A DNA stretch of 64,000 nt from Leucothrix arctica (GTDB lineage Bacteria; Pseudomonadota; Gammaproteobacteria; Thiotrichales; Thiotrichaceae), in contig NZ_QGKL01000031.1 of NCBI RefSeq assembly GCF_003172895.1, forward strand, positions 62,001 through 126,000, given 5' to 3'. The notes beneath the pieces were generated by a model. That model was not told where the DNA came from. It saw only the letters and a list, made by a program, of their open reading frames with translations, and ran no database searches. The translations under genes were made by a program, and so were the position numbers. Positions 53,621 through 62,463 of this stretch are shown piece after piece. How positions within the stretch are numbered: the first letter of the stretch is position 1; every line of letters starts with the position of its first letter.

Positions 53621-54331
53621 ATGACAAACCGCCAATCAAACATAATTTTTTACGGTGTTATTGCATTAGTTATTTATGGACTAGGAGTTAACCATTTTTA
53701 TCCTGAGTTTTTTGAGAACCTGTCAAAGAGTAAAGAAGAAATCTCAATACAAGAGGCTGTTGCACAAGGTGAACACACTAAAGCGCTCCCTATTTATCAG
53801 CAATTGGTTGATAAGCGAATCAGTGATAACGATGAAAATACTATTGAAACAGCTGACCTATACGAAGGCATGGCAGGCTCATACGCACAGCTTGATAATA
53901 AAGTAGAAGAGAAAGCCCACTACTTGAAGTCTTTGAACATTAAGCTTCAGTTGAAAAAAGTTAACTCGTATAGCGTTGCAAGTACTTACTTCAAGCTGGG
54001 TGTAAATGCTGAAGATGATAAGCAATTCGATCAGGCACAAAGTTACCTTGAACAATCACTCGCAAAACGATTAGGCGATACAGTAGCAATAAGTGAAGAC
54101 GAAGGTGTGTTTGAAGGTTACCAAAACACTCAGCTACGGTATAAGCGCCTTAATAATCCAGACACTATAGCTACGTTTATAAAGCTAGGCGCACTCCATG
54201 AGATGAAGCAGGAGTACCCTGTGACTAAGGATTATTATGAAAGAGCGTTGGCTGCAAGCAAGTTAACGTTTGGCGAAGATAATGAGAAGACGCTGGAAAT
54301 AATGGAGTTGCTTAAGCAATTGACCCCTTAA
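53621..54331 (+). CDS. Membrane-anchored TPR protein
   Basis: The 236 residues start with one membrane helix (about 8-26) and continue with tetratricopeptide-like helices: Ala-Leu-Pro-Ile-Tyr-Gln-Gln-Leu around 55-62, Tyr-Glu-Gly-Met-Ala-Gly-Ser-Tyr-Ala-Gln-Leu, and Tyr-Phe-Lys-Leu-Gly-Val-Asn-Ala-Glu-Asp-Asp-Lys-Gln-Phe-Asp-Gln-Ala. The C terminus looks like a kinesin-light-chain-type repeat. Probably a periplasmic scaffold. AGGGA precedes the ATG. No family-level function can be given. Confidence 0.75.
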   Translation: MTNRQSNIIFYGVIALVIYGLGVNHFYPEFFENLSKSKEEISIQEAVAQGEHTKALPIYQQLVDKRISDNDENTIETADLYEGMAGSYAQLDNKVEEKAHYLKSLNIKLQLKKVNSYSVASTYFKLGVNAEDDKQFDQAQSYLEQSLAKRLGDTVAISEDEGVFEGYQNTQLRYKRLNNPDTIATFIKLGALHEMKQEYPVTKDYYERALAASKLTFGEDNEKTLEIMELLKQLTP

Positions 54332-54342
54332 GCCTTTGGGTC

Positions 54343-55032
54343 TTAAACAGTTGGTGCTTTGAGCATATTAGCGTCAAGGGCAAGCTGCGTAAGACTCTCA
54401 ACTACCACCGTAGGCTCAACGCCCCAAGGGTCAAATACAGTAGATTGACTACGCTGTATCCAAGCTGTTTTTAGCCCTGCTGTAGCCGCACCGATCACGT
54501 CAAATGGGTTACTAGAAATCAACCACGTCTCAGCTACAGTAGCGCCACCCGTTTTCACCATGTGTGCATAAACATCTGGATTAGGCTTGAAAGTCTGAAG
54601 CGGGTCAACACTAACAACCCCATCAAACAACTCCCGAATACCCGCATTCGCCAGTAAACCTTCTACCGCATCCGCAGTGCCATTTGAGAACGCATACATT
54701 TTGTGGCCAGCTGATTTTAGCGTCGTTAGTGACTCGATCACATCCTCAAATGCTGGTAACACTCGATATTCTGCCAGCAACGAAGACTTCTGTGAATCAC
54801 TTAAGCCAGTACTTAGCATTTGATCAACATAATCCAAGGCCTGACTTGTACAGACACTAAAGGGTTGATAGCTATTCATTAAGCCTCGGCGAAACGAGTA
54901 CTCTAACTGCTTATCTCGCCAAACATTTGAGAAGGTTTGAGCGTTGTCACCGATATACTCTTGCAAGCGAGTGACAACCCCGTGGGTATTGATCAGTGTG
55001 CCGTAAATATCAAATGCTATAACTGTCGCCAT
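54343..55032 (-). CDS. HAD-superfamily haloacid dehalogenase, type II-like
   Basis: 229 residues of the L-2-haloacid dehalogenase subgroup: nucleophile Asp in Ala-Phe-Asp-Ile-Tyr-Gly-Thr-Leu, Ala-Phe-Ser-Asn-Gly-Thr (Ser/Asn), Lys-Pro-Asn-Pro-Asp-Val-Tyr and Ile-Ser-Ser-Asn-Pro-Phe-Asp-Val-Ile-Gly-Ala. Type II enzymes hydrolyse L-2-haloacids to D-2-hydroxyacids, but many relatives have other substrates. Two ATGs in tandem (55035, 55032) follow GAGGAAAGG; the second has the better spacing. Confidence 0.85.
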   Translation of the reverse strand: MATVIAFDIYGTLINTHGVVTRLQEYIGDNAQTFSNVWRDKQLEYSFRRGLMNSYQPFSVCTSQALDYVDQMLSTGLSDSQKSSLLAEYRVLPAFEDVIESLTTLKSAGHKMYAFSNGTADAVEGLLANAGIRELFDGVVSVDPLQTFKPNPDVYAHMVKTGGATVAETWLISSNPFDVIGAATAGLKTAWIQRSQSTVFDPWGVEPTVVVESLTQLALDANMLKAPTV

Positions 55033-55129
55033 CATCCTTTCCTCAATTCTTATTTAGTCGCTAGTGCCAATGGTAACGTCTTATTTGACGTAAATGGATG
55101 CAAATTGAAATAGGTAGCGAGTGAACCCA

Positions 55130-56479
55130 CTACATAACTTTCCAAGCCTGTGACTGAAGTAACTTAGGATAAGCCATACCTAAGGTGATGCCACGCATCA
55201 GCATAAACAGCATCAAGCTCAACCACAGACCGTGATTACCCATTGCCGAGATCAGCACCAACGATGCAATGATATAAACGGCCAGAGAAATACCCACAGT
55301 ATTTCGCATCACTTTAGTCGCCGTCGCACCAATAAATACACCGTCGAACTGGTAACTCCAAACAGTAATAAGTGGCGCAAATATCAACCAAGGTAAGTAT
55401 TCATTTGCTAACGTAATGACTTCATCATTGACCGTCATAACACTAATTATCCACGAACCAAACAGCGCGTAAAACACCACTAGTAAAACGGCCATAATAC
55501 CGGCCCATAAGCTACTCGACTTCACTGACTGAATAAACGCAGGACGGTTTTTTGCACCATAAGCACCGCCCGACAACGCTTCAGCGGCATGAGCAAAGCC
55601 ATCTAAGCCATAGGCCATGGTTTGAAACAAATTAATCAAGATAGCGTTTGCTGCTAAGGTCGCGACACCAAACTGAGCACCTTGTGAAGTAAAGTAGAAA
55701 AATGCACTCGTGAGTAACAATGTACGAATAAACAAATTGCCATTAACAACAAACATCGCCTGCAAAGCACTTTTCTCGTACAAGGCTTGAAGCGTGTTTT
55801 TAGTGTCCCGCCAATCAACCTTCAAGTACTCACGTAACAGCCACAAACCGACAATAGCAGCGATGTAATCACTGAGCGCCGAGGCTAAAGCAACACCTGA
55901 AGAGTCCCAACCTAAGTAACTAACAAATAAAATATCTAGGAACAGGTTACAACCGTTTAGCAGTAGTTGAATGAGTAACGCTAAGCGCATGCGCTGCATA
56001 CCAATCAAAGCACCTAAAATGCAGTAATTGATAAAGGTCGCTGGGGCACTAAAAATACGTATTGAATAGTATTCATCAACCAGAGGAGTGATCGTTTCGC
56101 CTGCGCCCATGAAGTACAAAGCGAGGCTAGCGATGGGCTGCTGTAGCACTATCAGTAACAACCCGCAGACAACAGCAATCGTTAATGCACGAAGTAAACT
56201 GAAGCTAACTTCTTGGTCGTTATTAGCACCATGGGCTTGTGAAACAAACCCGGTGGTGCCCATTCTGAGAAAGCCAAACACCCAAAACACACTGCTAAAT
56301 ATGATCGCACCAACCGCCACAGCACCCATATATTTAGGGTCATCTAACTGACCAACGACGGCTGTATCAACCATACCTACCAGCGGTACTGATAGGTTAG
56401 ATAGAATAATGGGCCAAGCCAGTAGCAGTACTTTCCAATGCCATTGTTTGGTAGTGCTAGGGAATTGTTCTGACTGCAT
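55130..56479 (-). CDS. MATE family efflux transporter (DinF-like)
   Basis: 449 residues, twelve helices in two repeats, with Pro-Ile-Ile-Leu-Ser-Asn-Leu-Ser-Val-Pro-Leu-Val-Gly-Met-Val-Asp-Thr-Ala at the N terminus and Gly-Leu-Asp-Gly-Phe-Ala-His-Ala-Ala-Glu-Ala, typical of the DinF branch of MATE antiporters. It exports organic cations or drugs by Na+ or H+ exchange. cysE ends 13 bases upstream, so the two may share a transcript. Confidence 0.92.
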   Translation of the reverse strand: MQSEQFPSTTKQWHWKVLLLAWPIILSNLSVPLVGMVDTAVVGQLDDPKYMGAVAVGAIIFSSVFWVFGFLRMGTTGFVSQAHGANNDQEVSFSLLRALTIAVVCGLLLIVLQQPIASLALYFMGAGETITPLVDEYYSIRIFSAPATFINYCILGALIGMQRMRLALLIQLLLNGCNLFLDILFVSYLGWDSSGVALASALSDYIAAIVGLWLLREYLKVDWRDTKNTLQALYEKSALQAMFVVNGNLFIRTLLLTSAFFYFTSQGAQFGVATLAANAILINLFQTMAYGLDGFAHAAEALSGGAYGAKNRPAFIQSVKSSSLWAGIMAVLLVVFYALFGSWIISVMTVNDEVITLANEYLPWLIFAPLITVWSYQFDGVFIGATATKVMRNTVGISLAVYIIASLVLISAMGNHGLWLSLMLFMLMRGITLGMAYPKLLQSQAWKVM

Positions 56480-56492
56480 TTAAGTGTGTCGT

Positions 56493-57290
56493 TTAATCTT
56501 TGCCAAAACAGTCAGCAAAATCATTTTGCTGCATTGAGTGAGCGGGGTTGTCACAATTTGGCTTACCAACGACTTTTGAAGGTACACCCGCAACGGTGGT
56601 ATGAGGGGCTACATCGGTTAATACAACACTACCCGCTCCTACTTTAGCGCCACGACCTACTTTGACATTACCCAAAATAATAGCACCTGCACCAACCAAT
56701 ACTCCTGAGCAAATCTTAGGGTGACGATCGCCAGTTTCATTACCGGTTCCACCTAAGGTCACTTGCTGCATGATCGAGACGTTGTCACCGATCACCGCGG
56801 TTTCACCAACAACAATACCCGTTGCATGGTCAAACATAACGCCCTTACCAATGCGGCTCGCAGGGTGAATGTCGACACCAAACACTTCCGAGTTACGGCT
56901 TTGAATAAACATAGCAAGCTCTTTACGATTATCATCCCACAAGCAATGTGCAAGCCGGTGTGACTGAATCGCTAGATAGCCTTTTAAGTTGAGTAATATA
57001 GTCAACATAGAATCAATCGCAGGGTCACGTTCAAACACCGCTCTCAAGTCATGCTTTGCATTATTGATCACATCTGGGCAGCGCTTATAGGCGTTTTCAA
57101 ACAGCTCGCGAATAGCCATTGCAGGCATCACATTATCAGCAATCTTATTCGATAAGATAAAGCTCAAGCTCGCTTCAAAGTTTGGATGGTTCAGAACACA
57201 AGCGTAGACATAACTCGCCAACAAAGGCTCTGTTTTAATGACTTCACTGGCTTCTTTATTTAATGTTGCCCACACGCTTATTGAACTCAT
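56493..57290 (-). CDS. cysE: Serine O-acetyltransferase
   Basis: CysE makes O-acetylserine for cysteine synthesis. The 265 residues have the N-terminal helical SATase domain and a C-terminal left-handed beta-helix with hexapeptide repeats; Asp-His-Ala-Thr-Gly (catalytic Asp and His), Gly-Gly-Thr-Gly-Asn-Glu and Gly-Ala-Gly-Ala-Ile-Ile-Leu-Gly are visible. The C-terminal tail ends in Cys-Phe-Gly-Lys-Asp rather than the typical Ile, so complex formation with CysK is uncertain. Confidence 0.94.
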   Translation of the reverse strand: MSSISVWATLNKEASEVIKTEPLLASYVYACVLNHPNFEASLSFILSNKIADNVMPAMAIRELFENAYKRCPDVINNAKHDLRAVFERDPAIDSMLTILLNLKGYLAIQSHRLAHCLWDDNRKELAMFIQSRNSEVFGVDIHPASRIGKGVMFDHATGIVVGETAVIGDNVSIMQQVTLGGTGNETGDRHPKICSGVLVGAGAIILGNVKVGRGAKVGAGSVVLTDVAPHTTVAGVPSKVVGKPNCDNPAHSMQQNDFADCFGKD

Positions 57291-57347
57291 AAGTTCTTTC
57301 TCAACTTAGCAATTATTAGATTTGAATAGGTAGTATAACCGACTCAG

Positions 57348-58508
57348 TTATTGATCAGGTAGTAAGCGCATTATTTTACCGCTATCCGTGCTGAAATAGA
57401 CATGACCATCAGTCGCAACCAGCAAGGCTCTAATTCGTTCACCTAATGATTCCAGCAAACGTGTCTCTTTCACAGGCTTTCCTGACTCATCTAACTTAAT
57501 ATGGTTGATGTGTGTCAGCACTAATGCACCGAGCAGCAAGTCGCCCTCCCAGTCAGGAAAAACGTCACCTCTGTAAACAACCAAACTACTTGGCGCAATC
57601 GATGGAATATAAACCTTCACAGGCTGCTCCACTCCCTCTTTTTCAGTACCTTCACCCACAGCTATGGGCCCCCAGTACTCTTTACCATATGAAATGACAG
57701 GCCAACCGTAGTTTTTACCCTGCTCAATAATATTAATTTCATCGCCACCGCGAGGCCCATGCTCCGCTTCCCACAGTCGCTGAGTTTTTGAGTCGAAGGT
57801 CAGTCCTTGAGGGTTTCTATGACCATAACTATACGTTTCTCGTAAAGTACCATCACGCTTCATCCGAATAATTGAACCCGCATCATTTTCTAAGTTTTGG
57901 GCATTCTCTCGTACACCCCTGTCACCGATACCAAAATAGACAAAACCTTGATCATCAAATGCAATACGACTACCAAAGTGCTGGCCTTTATCTGTGCCTG
58001 AGTTACTGACGAACAAATCGGTCCAATCAACAAATTGTGTACCGTCCAACCGCGTTCTCGCCAGCGTTGTTACCGCAAGGCCATCACTCATTTTGCTGTA
58101 GGTAAAGTAAATCCACTGACCAGCGGTGTAGTCTTTGGGTACAGCAACATCTAATAAGCCACCTTGACCTACTGATGCGATAGACGGTAAACCCGTTAAA
58201 GGCGTCACCTCTCCTGTTGTTTTATCAACAAGTCCGGACTCACCCTTTCTTAAGGTATATATAAATGTATCATTATCTAACTGAGCCAAACCCCAAGGCA
58301 CACCTGATAGCTCCGCTAGTGTCGTATAGCCGATTCTTGACTCATCAATTGCTTGTTTTGGCGCTTCAATTACTTGTTTTGGTTCTTCAGTTACTAATTT
58401 TGCCTCTTCAATGACTGGCTTTGACTCTTCCGTTGATTGTCGCGTCAACGAAAATAAAACAAGTATAATTGAACAACAAAAAATAATAAAAACAGCTACT
58501 TTACTCAT
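57348..58508 (-). CDS. PQQ-dependent sugar dehydrogenase, soluble aldose dehydrogenase (YliI/Asd-like)
   Basis: 386 residues: a signal anchor (about 4-22), four copies of a 7-residue Glu/Lys/Val repeat (about 27-54), then a six-bladed propeller. The Gly-Asp-Arg-Gly, Gly-His-Arg-Asn-Pro-Gln-Gly-Leu and Glu-His-Gly-Pro-Arg-Gly-Gly-Asp-Glu-Ile-Asn motifs are hallmarks of the PQQ glucose/aldose dehydrogenase family and bind PQQ and Ca2+. It would oxidise sugars in the periplasm. No pqq synthesis genes lie in the window. Confidence 0.88.
   Translation of the reverse strand: MSKVAVFIIFCCSIILVLFSLTRQSTEESKPVIEEAKLVTEEPKQVIEAPKQAIDESRIGYTTLAELSGVPWGLAQLDNDTFIYTLRKGESGLVDKTTGEVTPLTGLPSIASVGQGGLLDVAVPKDYTAGQWIYFTYSKMSDGLAVTTLARTRLDGTQFVDWTDLFVSNSGTDKGQHFGSRIAFDDQGFVYFGIGDRGVRENAQNLENDAGSIIRMKRDGTLRETYSYGHRNPQGLTFDSKTQRLWEAEHGPRGGDEINIIEQGKNYGWPVISYGKEYWGPIAVGEGTEKEGVEQPVKVYIPSIAPSSLVVYRGDVFPDWEGDLLLGALVLTHINHIKLDESGKPVKETRLLESLGERIRALLVATDGHVYFSTDSGKIMRLLPDQ
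58346..58429. repeat. Tandem 21-bp repeat (4 copies) inside the sugar dehydrogenase gene
   Basis: Four 21-base units, for instance CAATTGCTTGTTTTGGCGCTT followed by CAATTACTTGTTTTGGTTCTT, then two more diverged copies. They stay in frame and encode heptads of the type Glu-Glu-Pro-Lys-Gln-Val-Ile between the anchor and the propeller. Confidence 0.85.
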
Positions 58509-58653
58509 CTAAATACACCCTATTGTCTATTTATTAAACTTATGTGCTGAATGCGCTCACTTTATATTCAGAAACGTTATGAGAATATGATCATGGTTTA
58601 CACCTAAATGAGCGCCACCTTTAATCATACTTTACTCTAATAAAAATAAGCCC

Positions 58654-59625
58654 ATGAAGACACTTTTAGTAAGTAATACACTTGAAACTCTTTTAAATGC
58701 AAAGACATCACTCGAAGAAAAAGGCCACGAAGTAGTGGTTGTCGAAGATGGTGTCAGTGCATGGATTAAGTTATGTGATGCAAAAGTACCATTCGACGTA
58801 GTTGTCAGTGATTGGTTGCTACCTCGACTTGACGGACTAGGATTGTGCAAAAAAATCCGCTCTGCTCCGTTTTCTTCACAGACTTACGTGGTAATAATAA
58901 CTAACCGCAAAGGAACTCATGGCTTACAAGACGCTATAGATGCTGGCGCTGATGATTTTATTTTTGCAAAACCGTTTCATGTCGACGTCCTAGAACTAAG
59001 ACTGCTCAATGCAAAACGAATACTAAAACTAAAGAAAACGATTAGAGATAAAGATACAGCGATAGATGCACTTAACCAAAAACTAGAGCAGCAATCAACT
59101 AAAGATAAGTTAACAGGTCTTTATAATAGACGCTCTTTCCATCGTCATTTAGAAGACAGATTGAGACTAGCTCGCCGTATGGAGCACCCTATCTCACTTT
59201 TGATGTTAGATATTGATGGATTTAAAGAGCACCAAAAAGAATTAGGTCATACCGCTTCTGACGGCATCGTTAAGCTCATCACAACAATACTAAAAGAACA
59301 ATGTAGAACCAGTGATTTTGTTGCGCGCTTTGGTGGTGAAAAGTTTGGAATTATCCTACCGAATACCGATAGTGAAGGTGCTGAAAAATGCGCTGAAGGA
59401 TTATGCAAAGCAGCTAGAGGACTGTTTTGGGAATCAGAGAGTGTCACTATTAGTATTGGTGCTGCGACCATAGACCATAATACTTATACCGCAGAGACAG
59501 TGTGTGACTTGCATACTCGTATCTTGAGTGAGTCAGACCAAGCGCTTTATCACTCACAAAGCGCTGGCCATAATCTTGTTACTCACTTTGCCGCATTAGG
59601 CGATAGCCTAAAATTGGCTGGCTGA
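58654..59625 (+). CDS. REC-GGDEF protein with degenerate active-site residues
   Basis: 323 residues: a receiver domain (1-120) and a GGDEF domain (about 147-315). The receiver has Asp53, Thr83 and Lys106, but the acidic pair after strand 1 is Ser7-Asn8, so metal binding is doubtful. In GGDEF the signature is Gly-Gly-Glu-Lys-Phe (227-231), with Lys where Glu is usual, and the guanine-binding Asn of Phe-Lys-x-x-Asn is Gln194. The metal-site Asp186 and the I-site Arg218-x-x-Asp221 are kept. It may be a c-di-GMP receptor or a weak cyclase rather than a full enzyme. Divergent from the sugar dehydrogenase. Confidence 0.87.
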   Translation: MKTLLVSNTLETLLNAKTSLEEKGHEVVVVEDGVSAWIKLCDAKVPFDVVVSDWLLPRLDGLGLCKKIRSAPFSSQTYVVIITNRKGTHGLQDAIDAGADDFIFAKPFHVDVLELRLLNAKRILKLKKTIRDKDTAIDALNQKLEQQSTKDKLTGLYNRRSFHRHLEDRLRLARRMEHPISLLMLDIDGFKEHQKELGHTASDGIVKLITTILKEQCRTSDFVARFGGEKFGIILPNTDSEGAEKCAEGLCKAARGLFWESESVTISIGAATIDHNTYTAETVCDLHTRILSESDQALYHSQSAGHNLVTHFAALGDSLKLAG

Positions 59626-60249
59626 TTACTTCTTAGCGATGTTTTTACTCGCTATTTCACCCCAAAGTTGATCGATTCGCGCTTCACGGCCGCAACTTTT
59701 ACGATAGTAGTTGTAACGAATAGGATTCTTTTTGTAATAATCCTGATGATAGCCTTCTGCAACATAGAAAGGCGTAGCTGCAATTAGCTTCGTCACAATA
59801 GGTGCAGCGAATGGCTTTGTTTCATTGACTGCATCTAAAGACGCTTGAAAAACTGCCTGCTGCGCTTCATCTTGGTAAAACATACCCGTTAAATATGGGC
59901 TGCCTTTGTCACAAAACTGTCCCATTGAATCGGTTGGATCAATCGTTTTCCAGAAGTATGCTGACAATGTTTCCAGCGACACTTTTTCGTCATCAAACGT
60001 AATCTTTACCGCTTCGTAATGATCGGTCTTTTTTCGAGATACATCTTTGTACGTTGCACTTTCTTTCGTCCCGCCGATATAACCAGATACCACATCGGTT
60101 ACACCATCAACTTTCTCAAAGTCAGACTCAACACACCAAAAGCACCCTCCGGCTACAATCATTGATTGTGTAGCAGCTTGTGCTGGTAAAACCCCTGCAA
60201 TCATTACAGTGCCTAACGCACTATATAAAAAACTTTTTATATTCATCAT
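59626..60249 (-). CDS. msrA: Peptide methionine sulfoxide reductase MsrA, exported form
   Basis: MsrA repairs S-methionine sulfoxide. The 207 residues start with a signal peptide ending Pro-Ala-Gln-Ala-Ala, so the enzyme should act in the periplasm. The catalytic motif Gly-Gly-Cys-Phe-Trp-Cys (Cys36, Cys39) is intact, as are Gly-Tyr-Ile-Gly-Gly and Tyr-His-Gln-Asp-Tyr-Tyr. A third Cys near the C terminus (Ser-Cys-Gly) can act as resolving residue. It abuts the GGDEF gene convergently with no gap. Confidence 0.93.
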   Translation of the reverse strand: MMNIKSFLYSALGTVMIAGVLPAQAATQSMIVAGGCFWCVESDFEKVDGVTDVVSGYIGGTKESATYKDVSRKKTDHYEAVKITFDDEKVSLETLSAYFWKTIDPTDSMGQFCDKGSPYLTGMFYQDEAQQAVFQASLDAVNETKPFAAPIVTKLIAATPFYVAEGYHQDYYKKNPIRYNYYRKSCGREARIDQLWGEIASKNIAKK

Positions 60250-60394
60250 TTGGTAAGACCCTTTATATTTAGTACTGCTCTATATACGAGGCAGTTATCT
60301 ATTCCGATGTATGACACAGTAAAATGTTCTTTAGTTCACATAACAATTTACCATAACTTTTTGAAGTATAATATTTCACACCCTAGTTACGTTG

Positions 60395-61279
60395 TTATAA
60401 AAAACCTTCATCAGTCTCAAAAAAAAGGTTCGCAGCTTGCTGAGCAATCTTTGCCGCTTGCTCAGGCAAAGTACCTTTGGAGTCTGCAATATAGGACGCT
60501 GTAAAATCTAAGTCTGTCAACAACCACCCAGCATCAAAATTGGCAATTCTTCCTTCTTTAACTAATCGTTCACCTAAGATTTCAGGCATCAAACCCACAC
60601 CAATCCCCGTAGCAATCATATCAAACCCCGCTGACAGAGAATTTGTGGGAAAGATTTTTGCTTTACTGCCATAACGCGCATGTAATTCCTGATTAAGTAC
60701 CCGATAAGGTCGAGAGGTACGGTGATATGAAATGACGGGTATATTACTGAGGTCAGGGCTAATCATATCAATTGGTTTATACCAAGCGAGCTTAAACGTT
60801 GGCATCAAAATATTATCAACGCTGTACTCGGAAACGGGCCCCATGAGTACAACCAAGTCATAAGCGCGCTCTAGCAAGCCTTCACGTAAGTTGACAGATA
60901 AATCAACACTGATCTCAATATTAATTTTTGGATACTTAAGGCTGAGTTGCTGTAGAAAAGCAGGCAGCCAGGTCTGAGCAACCGTTTCTGCAACACCAAT
61001 TCGTAGCAGTGATGATTTACTTTCAGCAGGAACGACTTCTGTTTTGATGTCTTCCAAAGCGACCGCGATTTTCTCTGCATGACCCCGAAAAATAATCCCC
61101 TGCTTGGTAAGGCTCACGCCTTTAGGACCTCGGGTAAATAGCTTTACCGCTAGGTCACTTTCAAGACTTGAGATTCGAGCAGAAATTGCAGGCTGCGAAA
61201 TATGCATTTGCTGAGCTGCCCGCCTTACTCCACCTAGTCGGGCAACCTGTAAAAACGTCAGTATTTGCTCCAGAGTCAT
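60395..61279 (-). CDS. LysR-family regulator of the adjacent TRAP transporter
   Basis: The 294-residue form begins Met-Thr-Leu-Glu-Gln-Ile-Leu-Thr-Phe-Leu. Helix-turn-helix: Gly-Val-Arg-Arg-Ala-Ala-Gln-Gln-Met-His-Ile-Ser-Gln-Pro-Ala-Ile-Ser-Ala-Arg. The rest is a LysR effector domain with Arg-Ile-Gly-Val-Ala-Glu-Thr-Val-Ala. The frame extends 10 codons to ATG 61309, but that ATG would lie inside the operator, so ATG 61279 is preferred. Divergent from dctP with a LysR-type palindrome between them. Confidence 0.9.
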   Translation of the reverse strand: MTLEQILTFLQVARLGGVRRAAQQMHISQPAISARISSLESDLAVKLFTRGPKGVSLTKQGIIFRGHAEKIAVALEDIKTEVVPAESKSSLLRIGVAETVAQTWLPAFLQQLSLKYPKINIEISVDLSVNLREGLLERAYDLVVLMGPVSEYSVDNILMPTFKLAWYKPIDMISPDLSNIPVISYHRTSRPYRVLNQELHARYGSKAKIFPTNSLSAGFDMIATGIGVGLMPEILGERLVKEGRIANFDAGWLLTDLDFTASYIADSKGTLPEQAAKIAQQAANLFFETDEGFL

Positions 61280-61307
61280 CGATATCCCATATATAAAAAG
61301 CCCAAAC

Positions 61308-61332
61308 AAGTGATCAGCTTAAGTTATCACTT
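61308..61332. promoter_or_regulatory. LysR-type operator between the LysR and dctP genes
   Basis: AAGTGAT and ATCACTT form perfect inverted 7-base arms separated by 11 bases (61308-61314 and 61326-61332), the T-N11-A layout of LysR binding sites. It lies midway between the divergent starts, the standard position for autoregulation and target activation. Confidence 0.7.
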
Positions 61333-61407
61333 TGACTCTAAAATAGCGACTTGTCTAAATACCAATATTTATATTAAGGTTAAGTCACCCACTAACAGGA
61401 GTCCGAC

Positions 61408-62451
61408 ATGAAAAAAGTATTAACGACTATCGGTGCATCTGCACTTTTGTTAAACGCTGTCGCAGCAAGCGGAGCTGAAGAGCTTTCCGTTGTTGGAAGT
61501 TGGAGCGGTTTACCCCTGCACAAACAATACGAAGCACCGTTCTGGACAGATAAGGTTTCTAAAGCAACCGATGGAGAAATTACCGCAACACTAACTACTC
61601 ATGACCAAATGGGTATCGGCGGTGGTGATGTCTTTCGTATGCTAGGTGATGGCGTATTTGATGTTGGAATGACGGTGGCAGACTATGCCGTATCAGACAG
61701 TGTAGCGCTGGAATCTTTAGATGTACCGTTATTAGCAATGGATGCGGATACCGCTAAAAAGATGGTCGAGGCCGCCCGCCCGATGGTTGATGAAATATAT
61801 GAAAAAGTCTTCAACGCTAAAGTATTAGGTATTGCGCCATACCCTCCACAAGTTGTCTTCTGTAACGCAGAGATAAAGTCTTTGAATGACCTTAAAGGCA
61901 AGAAAATCCGAGCTTCGGGCCGTATGACGGCTAAGTTACTAGATGCTTTGGGTGCTGAAAGTGTCAATGTGAGCTTTGGTGAAGTTTCAGGCGCACTACA
62001 GCGTGGTGTTGTTGACTGTGCTGTCACTGGCGCAGGCTCAGGCTACAGTGCTGGATGGTGGGAAGTGAGTACTCACTTATTACCGATCCCACTAGGTGGT
62101 TGGGATCCTGTTGTAACTGCCGTGAACATGGATAAATGGAAGTCTTTATCAGCGACTGCACAAGAGAAGTTACAAACAGCCGTCACCACCGAGCTTGAAG
62201 CGCCCGCTTGGGAATCAGCGCAAGGTGCACTACAAAACGACATCGCTTGCTTAACTGGCGAAGGTGAGTGCAAAGGTGGAGAATCGCACAAGATGGTTTG
62301 GGTAAAAGCCACTGACGCCGATACTAAAATGGCACGTGACGTGCTGATCAAAGACGTACTTCCAGACTGGGCAAAACGTGCAGGTGGCGATTGGGCTCAA
62401 CGTTGGAATGACAGCGTTGGTAAAGTCGTTGGTGTTGAAATCCCTAAATAA
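61408..62451 (+). CDS. dctP: TRAP transporter substrate-binding protein (DctP)
   Basis: 347 residues: signal peptide (about 1-22), then a DctP-type periplasmic domain. Lys-Ile-Arg-Ala-Ser-Gly-Arg-Met near the middle holds the Arg that usually binds a carboxylate, and Gly-Val-Val-Asp-Cys-Ala-Val-Thr-Gly follows. The Cys-x5-Cys pair around the C-terminal third may form a disulfide. The ligand is probably an organic acid. AGGAG precedes the ATG. Confidence 0.93.
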   Translation: MKKVLTTIGASALLLNAVAASGAEELSVVGSWSGLPLHKQYEAPFWTDKVSKATDGEITATLTTHDQMGIGGGDVFRMLGDGVFDVGMTVADYAVSDSVALESLDVPLLAMDADTAKKMVEAARPMVDEIYEKVFNAKVLGIAPYPPQVVFCNAEIKSLNDLKGKKIRASGRMTAKLLDALGAESVNVSFGEVSGALQRGVVDCAVTGAGSGYSAGWWEVSTHLLPIPLGGWDPVVTAVNMDKWKSLSATAQEKLQTAVTTELEAPAWESAQGALQNDIACLTGEGECKGGESHKMVWVKATDADTKMARDVLIKDVLPDWAKRAGGDWAQRWNDSVGKVVGVEIPK

Positions 62452-62463
62452 GGAGTACGAACA

